Shown here: piece by piece, positions 60,371 to 64,000 of the stretch
Layout of the letters: each line of letters opens with the position of its first letter
Numbering within the stretch: position 1 is the first letter of the stretch
Assembly: GCF_014207745.1 (NCBI RefSeq)
Contig: NZ_JACHJB010000002.1
Location: 558,001-622,000 of the forward strand
Source: Nonomuraea muscovyensis
Lineage (GTDB): Bacteria; Actinomycetota; Actinomycetes; Streptosporangiales; Streptosporangiaceae
Length of the DNA stretch: 64,000 bases
Direction of reading: 5' to 3'
Notes under the pieces: generated by a model
What the model saw: the letters and a program-made list of their open reading frames with translations, nothing else
The model's database searches: none
Told to the model about the DNA's origin: nothing
Translations under genes and position numbers: made by a program

Positions 60371-61552
60371 ATGCGCAGGTCGTTCAAGTTCCTGCTGCGC
60401 CCCACCGCCAAGCAGTCCGCCGCGCTCACGCAGTGCCTGGAGGACCACCGGCAGTTGTACAACGCCGCGCTGGAGCACCGCCGCACCTCCTACGGCAAGG
60501 CCGGTGTCACGATCCGCTACGGCGACCAGTCGGCGGAGCTGAAGGAGATCCGCAAGGAGGACCCCGACGGGCAGGGCCGCTGGTCGGCAGGCTCCCAGCA
60601 GCAGACCCTTCGCCGTCTCGACAAGGCATTCGCCGCGTTCTTCCGCAGAGCGAAGGCCAGGCAGAAAGCCGGATACCCGCGTTTCAAGGGCCGGGGCTGG
60701 TTCGACACCGTGCAGTGGCCTGCCGTCAAGAACGGCGCGAGGTGGGACTCCCGACCGCATGATCCGGTGACGCGGCTCTACCTGCTCGGCATCGGGCATG
60801 TGCGGGTCCACCAGCACCGCCGCGTGTCCGGCACTGTCAAGACGATCAGTGTGAAGCGGGAAGGCGCCCGCTGGTTCGTCGTGCTGTCGTGCGACGACGT
60901 GCCCGCCGAGCCGCTGCCCGCGACGGGCGCTGTGGCCGGGATCGACATGGGTGTTGCGTCGCTGGCCACCACCAGCGACGGCGAGCACATCGACAACCGG
61001 CGCCGCCTGGCCGCGTCCGCCGACCGGCTCGCGGCGGCTCAACGCGACCTCGCCCGCAGGAAACGCGGGTCCAAGCGGCGTCGTGAGGCCGTCGCGCGGG
61101 TGGCCGCGCTGCACGCCAAGGTACGACGGCAACGCCTCGACAGCGCGCACAAGGCCGCGCTCGCGCTGGTCCGCGCCTACGGCGTGATCGTGCACGAAGA
61201 CCTGCGGATCACCAACATGACCCGCGCGGCGTCCGGCACGATCGAGTTCCCCGGCCGCAACGTCGCTCAGAAAGCCGGGCTCAACCGCAGCATCCTGGAC
61301 GCGGGTTGGGGGGTGTTCCTGACGATCCTGTCGCACAAGGCTGAAAGCGCCGGTCGAGAGCTGGTCGCAGTCGATCCCCGCAACACCTCCCGCACCTGCT
61401 CGCGATGCGGGCACTGCGCGAAGGAGAACCGCGTCACCCAGGCCGCGTTCCGGTGCGCGGCGTGCGGTCATGCCGCGCACGCCGACGTCAACGCGGCCAA
61501 GAACATCCTCAGGGCAGGGCTTGCCCTTCGCGACGCTGCGCAGGCGGCTTAG
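60371..61552 (+). CDS. tnpB: TnpB RNA-guided endonuclease (IS605/OrfB type), intact
   Basis: A 393-residue TnpB. The N-terminal OrfB domain is complete (RRSFKFLLRPTAKQSAALTQCLEDHRQLYNAALEHR). RuvC residues: Asp in GIDMGVASLATT, Glu in VIVHEDLRITNM, Asp in AAHADVNAAKNI. The zinc ribbon is C-S-R-C-G-H ... C-A-A-C-G-H. TnpB cuts DNA opposite a transposon-end-derived RNA guide and helps keep the element at its site. GGAGG stands five bases before ATG 60371. No TnpA is present, so the element depends on a transposase elsewhere or is domesticated. Confidence 0.93.
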   Translation: MRRSFKFLLRPTAKQSAALTQCLEDHRQLYNAALEHRRTSYGKAGVTIRYGDQSAELKEIRKEDPDGQGRWSAGSQQQTLRRLDKAFAAFFRRAKARQKAGYPRFKGRGWFDTVQWPAVKNGARWDSRPHDPVTRLYLLGIGHVRVHQHRRVSGTVKTISVKREGARWFVVLSCDDVPAEPLPATGAVAGIDMGVASLATTSDGEHIDNRRRLAASADRLAAAQRDLARRKRGSKRRREAVARVAALHAKVRRQRLDSAHKAALALVRAYGVIVHEDLRITNMTRAASGTIEFPGRNVAQKAGLNRSILDAGWGVFLTILSHKAESAGRELVAVDPRNTSRTCSRCGHCAKENRVTQAAFRCAACGHAAHADVNAAKNILRAGLALRDAAQAA

Positions 61553-61559
61553 CGAGAAG

Positions 61560-61589
61560 CCGCTCCCTTCAGGGAGCGGAGGAGTCACC
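61560..61589 (+). ncRNA. omega-RNA 3' hairpin and guide junction of intact TnpB
   Basis: Eight bases after the tnpB stop, CCGCTCCC-TTCA-GGGAGCGG (61560-61579) is a perfect hairpin, then AGGAGTCAC, the usual right end in actinomycete elements. The omega-RNA scaffold should end about 61588, and the following bases serve as guide. Confidence 0.65.
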
Positions 61590-61598
61590 ACGTCCTCC

Positions 61599-61934
61599 TC
61601 ACTCGCAGACCGGCGAGGCGGGCGCCGGGTTGCCCATCACCACGTCGGCAGCGGTCGGGAAGCAGCTCACACATGCCTCGTTGATCCGGTACAGGTTGGA
61701 GGTGCCCTGCCGCTCGATCAGCACGAAACGCACCTCGGCCAGGATCTTCAGGTGGTGCGAGACCGTCGACTGGCCCACCCCGGACAGGGCCACGATCTCG
61801 CCCACGCTCATCGGCTCGCGCCGCCGCGCCAGCAACGACACGATCTGGATCCGCGTCGCGTCCGCCAGCGCCCTGAACCAGCTCGCGTACTCTTCCGCCT
61901 CCGCCCGTGGCAGAGGGCCCACTTCTTCATTCAT
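61599..61934 (-). CDS. ArsR/SmtB-family regulator
   Basis: A 111-residue winged-helix protein: ASWFRALADATRIQIVSLLARRREPMSVGEIVALSGVGQSTVSHHLKILAEVRFVLIERQGTSNLYRIN. The C-terminal tail has C-V-S-C plus a last Cys near the end, a likely metal or arsenic site. The start ATG 61934 lies within its own operator. No efflux or reductase gene is adjacent; the TnpB element sits where a partner gene may once have been. Confidence 0.88.
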   Translation of the reverse strand: MNEEVGPLPRAEAEEYASWFRALADATRIQIVSLLARRREPMSVGEIVALSGVGQSTVSHHLKILAEVRFVLIERQGTSNLYRINEACVSCFPTAADVVMGNPAPASPVCE

Positions 61935-61958
61935 CGTTAATCGACGATAGACGATGAA
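61930..61958. promoter_or_regulatory. Operator overlapping the ArsR start codon
   Basis: TTCATCGT (61930-61937) and ACGATGAA (61951-61958) form a perfect inverted repeat with a 13-base spacer containing ATCGACGAT. The left arm covers the start codon, so binding would block transcription from close to the start. Confidence 0.6.
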
Positions 61959-62007
61959 GATGGGAAAGGGAAGCCTCACGACCCCACCCGAGCGGGGGGA
62001 TGAACAA

Positions 62008-62041
62008 GGGTGGGCGCGGACCACCGCGCCCGCGCCCACCC
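62008..62041. terminator. GC-rich hairpin after the PrmC-like gene
   Basis: GGGTGGGCGC (62008-62017) and GCGCCCACCC (62032-62041) pair perfectly around a 14-base loop, 20 bases past the stop of the minus-strand methyltransferase gene. A rho-independent-like terminator without T-tract. Confidence 0.6.
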
Positions 62042-62060
62042 TCCTGTGCTCGGGCCGCGG

Positions 62061-62933
62061 TCAGTCGCCGGAGGGCTCGGGCGGGGTGGGGGCGGTGCCG
62101 ATGACGGCCGTGGCGTGCAGGTCGCGGGAGGTGGCGATCCGGGGGGTCAGCCCGGCGCGGGCGATCGCCTCGCCCGCCGGCCGCGCCTGCCGTTCGCTGG
62201 TCTCGACCAGCAGGTGGCCGCCGGGGGCGAGCCAGCGCGGTGCCTGTGCGACGACCCGGCGGACGACGTCGAGCCCGTCGGCGCCCCCGTCGAGCGCCAC
62301 CAGCGGCTCGTGTTCGCGGGCCTCCGGCGGCAGCAGGCCGATCGCCTCGGTGGGCACGTACGGCGGGCTGGCGATCAGGACGTCGACGCGGCCCCGCAAG
62401 GCATCGGGCAGCGGCTCGTACAGGTCGCCCTCGTGGACGTGGCCGCCGGCGGCGGCGAGGTTGCGGCGGGCGCAGCGCACCGCGGCCGGGTCGATGTCGA
62501 CGGCGTGCAGTTCGCACCGGCCGACGGCGGCGGCCAGCACCGCGGCCAGCGCGCCGGTGCCGCAGCACAGGTCGACCAGCACCACCGGACGCCGCGCGCC
62601 GTCGCCCGCCGCCCCGCGAGCGCCGAGGGCGGCGCGGGCGAGGGCGGTGGCCTGGTCGGCGAGGAACTCGCTGCGGCGGCGCGGCACGAAGACGCCCGTG
62701 TCCACGGCGATGCGCAGGTCGTGGAACTCGGCCCAGCCGAGGACGTGTTCGAGCGGCAGGCCGGCGACCCGCCGCTCGACCATGGCGTCGAGGTCACCCG
62801 GGTCACGGGCGGTGGACAGCAGCAGCCGTGCCTCGTCCTCGGCGAACACGCAGCCGGCGGCACGGAGTCTCGTCACGATGGTGGCGAGGTCAAGAGAAGA
62901 GGACGGCGTAGGGGATGACGTCGGGGATGACAT
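62061..62933 (-). CDS. PrmC/HemK-like protein-glutamine N5-methyltransferase
   Basis: A 290-residue methyltransferase. The N-terminal helical domain includes VEHVL-type AGLPLEHVLGWAEF; the SAM fold has VLVDLCCGTGALAAVLA, and the catalytic motif reads S-P-P-Y (IASPPYVPTEAI) in place of N-P-P-Y. PrmC methylates the GGQ glutamine of release factors. The Asn in NPPY orients the glutamine amide, so its change to Ser suggests a paralogue with another target, not the housekeeping enzyme. A structured leader precedes it (62957-63015). Confidence 0.8.
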   Translation of the reverse strand: MSSPTSSPTPSSSLDLATIVTRLRAAGCVFAEDEARLLLSTARDPGDLDAMVERRVAGLPLEHVLGWAEFHDLRIAVDTGVFVPRRRSEFLADQATALARAALGARGAAGDGARRPVVLVDLCCGTGALAAVLAAAVGRCELHAVDIDPAAVRCARRNLAAAGGHVHEGDLYEPLPDALRGRVDVLIASPPYVPTEAIGLLPPEAREHEPLVALDGGADGLDVVRRVVAQAPRWLAPGGHLLVETSERQARPAGEAIARAGLTPRIATSRDLHATAVIGTAPTPPEPSGD

Positions 62934-62956
62934 GGAGCGCCTTTCGGAATGCCCAC

Positions 62957-63015
62957 GGGCGCTCTCCCTGTCGCCTACACCGTGGCGACGGCATGGTCAC
63001 GACAGGAGAGCACCC
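62957..63015 (-). promoter_or_regulatory. Stem-loop in the 5' leader of the PrmC-like gene
   Basis: Arms at 62957-62973 and 63000-63015 pair with one mismatch and one bulge, giving a 16-pair stem with a 26-base loop. It ends 23 bases before the start codon of the minus-strand gene, and an ATG lies inside the loop on that strand. This is the geometry of an attenuator. The remainder of the gap up to 63286 shows nothing I can support. Confidence 0.5.
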
Positions 63016-63286
63016 GGCCTGACATGGCGGTAATGGGGCTCACCTCCTCGGTCGTGTCCACCTGGGGACCGTCACCCTATCGGAGCCGGTCCGAGCGGCG
63101 CAAAGCGCCCCGGGACCACCGCCGCCGGTCCGCGTGCCCGCCCCTGACCTGCGCGCCCGTCCCGTCGCGCACGCGGTCCGGCCCGTCCTGGAAGCGTTCG
63201 CCGACGGGACGGCGCGCGGCGCGGGACTCGGTGAGGGACCGGGCACCGCCTGGACGTCTCAGGCGGGACGACGGTGCGGGCCGGCC

Positions 63287-63619
63287 TCACGCGCCGGCGA
63301 GGGGGAGGGCCGCCGACGTCTGGCGCCAGATCCTGCCGTCCCTGACGACCAGGGTGCCGAACGCGGTGACCCGGTTGCCGGCCACCGTCATGCGGGCGTT
63401 GTACAGGATGACGTCGCCGGTCGTCCGCAGGGACGTGATCTCCTCGACGTGCGGTTCGGCGGCCAGGTAGGCCGCGAACAGGTCCTTGATCTCGGCCGGG
63501 CCCCGGGCGACGCGGTCGAAGCGGACGACCTCGGCGTCGTCGTGGTACTGAGCCAGCAGCGCGTCGAGGTCGCGTCCGGCGATCGCGGCGAGCTGCCGCT
63601 CGAACAGGTCGGCGGTCAT
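63287..63619 (-). CDS. SnoaL/NTF2-like protein
   Basis: A 110-residue cone-shaped NTF2-like fold: FERQLAAIAGRDLDALLAQYHDDAEVVRFD, ARGPAEIKDLFAAYLA, VAGNRVTAFGTLVVRDGRIWRQTSAALPL. Members include ketosteroid-isomerase-like enzymes and polyketide cyclases, but many have no known substrate. ATG overlaps the upstream LtrA stop (ATGA), so the two are cotranscribed. Confidence 0.82.
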   Translation of the reverse strand: MTADLFERQLAAIAGRDLDALLAQYHDDAEVVRFDRVARGPAEIKDLFAAYLAAEPHVEEITSLRTTGDVILYNARMTVAGNRVTAFGTLVVRDGRIWRQTSAALPLAGA

Positions 63620-64000
63620 GCCTCTCCCTGGGGGACGTGCTGAGGGTCGTCTTGGGGGACCTCGGGGCGCAGGGCGAAGGCGACCTGTGCCGCGCCGTAC
63701 ACGAGCACGGCGAGGAGGGTCACGAAGGCGGGCAGCGCGGAGACGAGGAGCGTGAGCGCGGCGGCCACGAGGCGGACGGCGCCCGCCCGCCGGTCGCGCG
63801 AGCACAGGTGCTGCACGCCGAGCACGGCGAACACCACCGCGGCCGGGACGCCGATCGCCCAGCCCGGCGCGGTCGCGTGGGCGATGGCGTGCTCGACGCC
63901 GACGCCGAAGGCGACCAGGCCCACCGAGAGCGGCAGGTGCGCGTAGACCCACACCTGGCCGGCCAGCCGGGTGCGCAGGACGACCGACTCGTCGAGGTGG
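63616..64000 (-). CDS. Low temperature requirement A (LtrA)-like membrane protein, C-terminal part
   Basis: About 128 residues remain; the 5' end lies beyond the window. The sequence VWVYAHLPLSVGLVAFGVGVEHAIAHA is the hallmark of the C-terminal helices in LtrA-family proteins, and two more helices follow. LtrA proteins are multi-pass membrane proteins of unknown biochemical role. Coupled to the NTF2-like gene. Confidence 0.8.
   Translation of the reverse strand, partial: HLDESVVLRTRLAGQVWVYAHLPLSVGLVAFGVGVEHAIAHATAPGWAIGVPAAVVFAVLGVQHLCSRDRRAGAVRLVAAALTLLVSALPAFVTLLAVLVYGAAQVAFALRPEVPQDDPQHVPQGEA

Overview
The window is very GC-rich DNA with GTG, TTG and ATG starts, long open shadow frames, heavy use of ATGA/GTGA stop-start overlaps, a StrR-type regulator and a rare TTA codon. 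This points to a filamentous actinomycete. A Streptosporangiaceae-like genome is my guess; the species cannot be read from the sequence.

1-4.2 kb is ordinary chromosome: a truncated tautomerase, a DUF5994 protein, a STAS anti-sigma antagonist, an acyl desaturase, and a convergent branched-chain polyamine synthase-like gene.

4.2-31.2 kb is an unusual biosynthetic locus and the main interest of the window. A GSA-type aminotransferase and a GMC oxidoreductase diverge from a StrR-family regulator. The regulator heads a tightly overlapped operon: free-standing condensation domain, transglutaminase-like protein, carrier protein, acyl-CoA dehydrogenase, GT4 glycosyltransferase, PIG-L deacetylase, PhyH dioxygenase, GNAT, second PhyH dioxygenase and ABC exporter. 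A convergent ureohydrolase gene follows, then a YcaO gene overlapping a TfuA-JmjC fusion gene. Converging on these is a minus-strand operon: a 59-aa Cys-Gly-Gly peptide (with a TTA codon and a strong RBS), three asparagine-synthetase-like proteins without a glutaminase domain (one with a destroyed PP-loop), and an S9 peptidase. Divergent from the peptide is an adenylation-carrier protein. I infer a hybrid in which a ribosomal peptide may be thioamidated or cyclised (YcaO-TfuA), trimmed, hydroxylated, de-guanidinated and glycosylated, with amino acids or acyl groups delivered from carrier proteins.

31.3-39.8 kb holds a GNAT, a fused ArsR-SRPBCC regulator, and a catabolic operon (TSUP permease, amidohydrolase, MFS, FAH-family enzyme, polysaccharide-deacetylase-family hydrolase, GntR regulator). 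A shared TTGCATGCAA operator lies in the operon promoter and before the GntR gene.

39.8-48.1 kb is a decayed zone: WrbA, P-loop kinase, TnpB and aminoglycoside phosphotransferase pseudogenes, an Ig-like fragment and an intact IS982-like element. Several of the breaks look like single-base deletions. 48.3-57.6 kb holds a two-component pair, secreted and membrane proteins, DinB, TetR, a catalytically altered Lnt-like protein and a split ArsR/SRPBCC pair. 57.6-64 kb holds an acyltransferase, an aldo/keto reductase chimera, a GNAT, an intact TnpB with an omega-RNA-like end, an ArsR with operator, a PrmC-like methyltransferase with a structured leader, an NTF2-like protein and a truncated LtrA.
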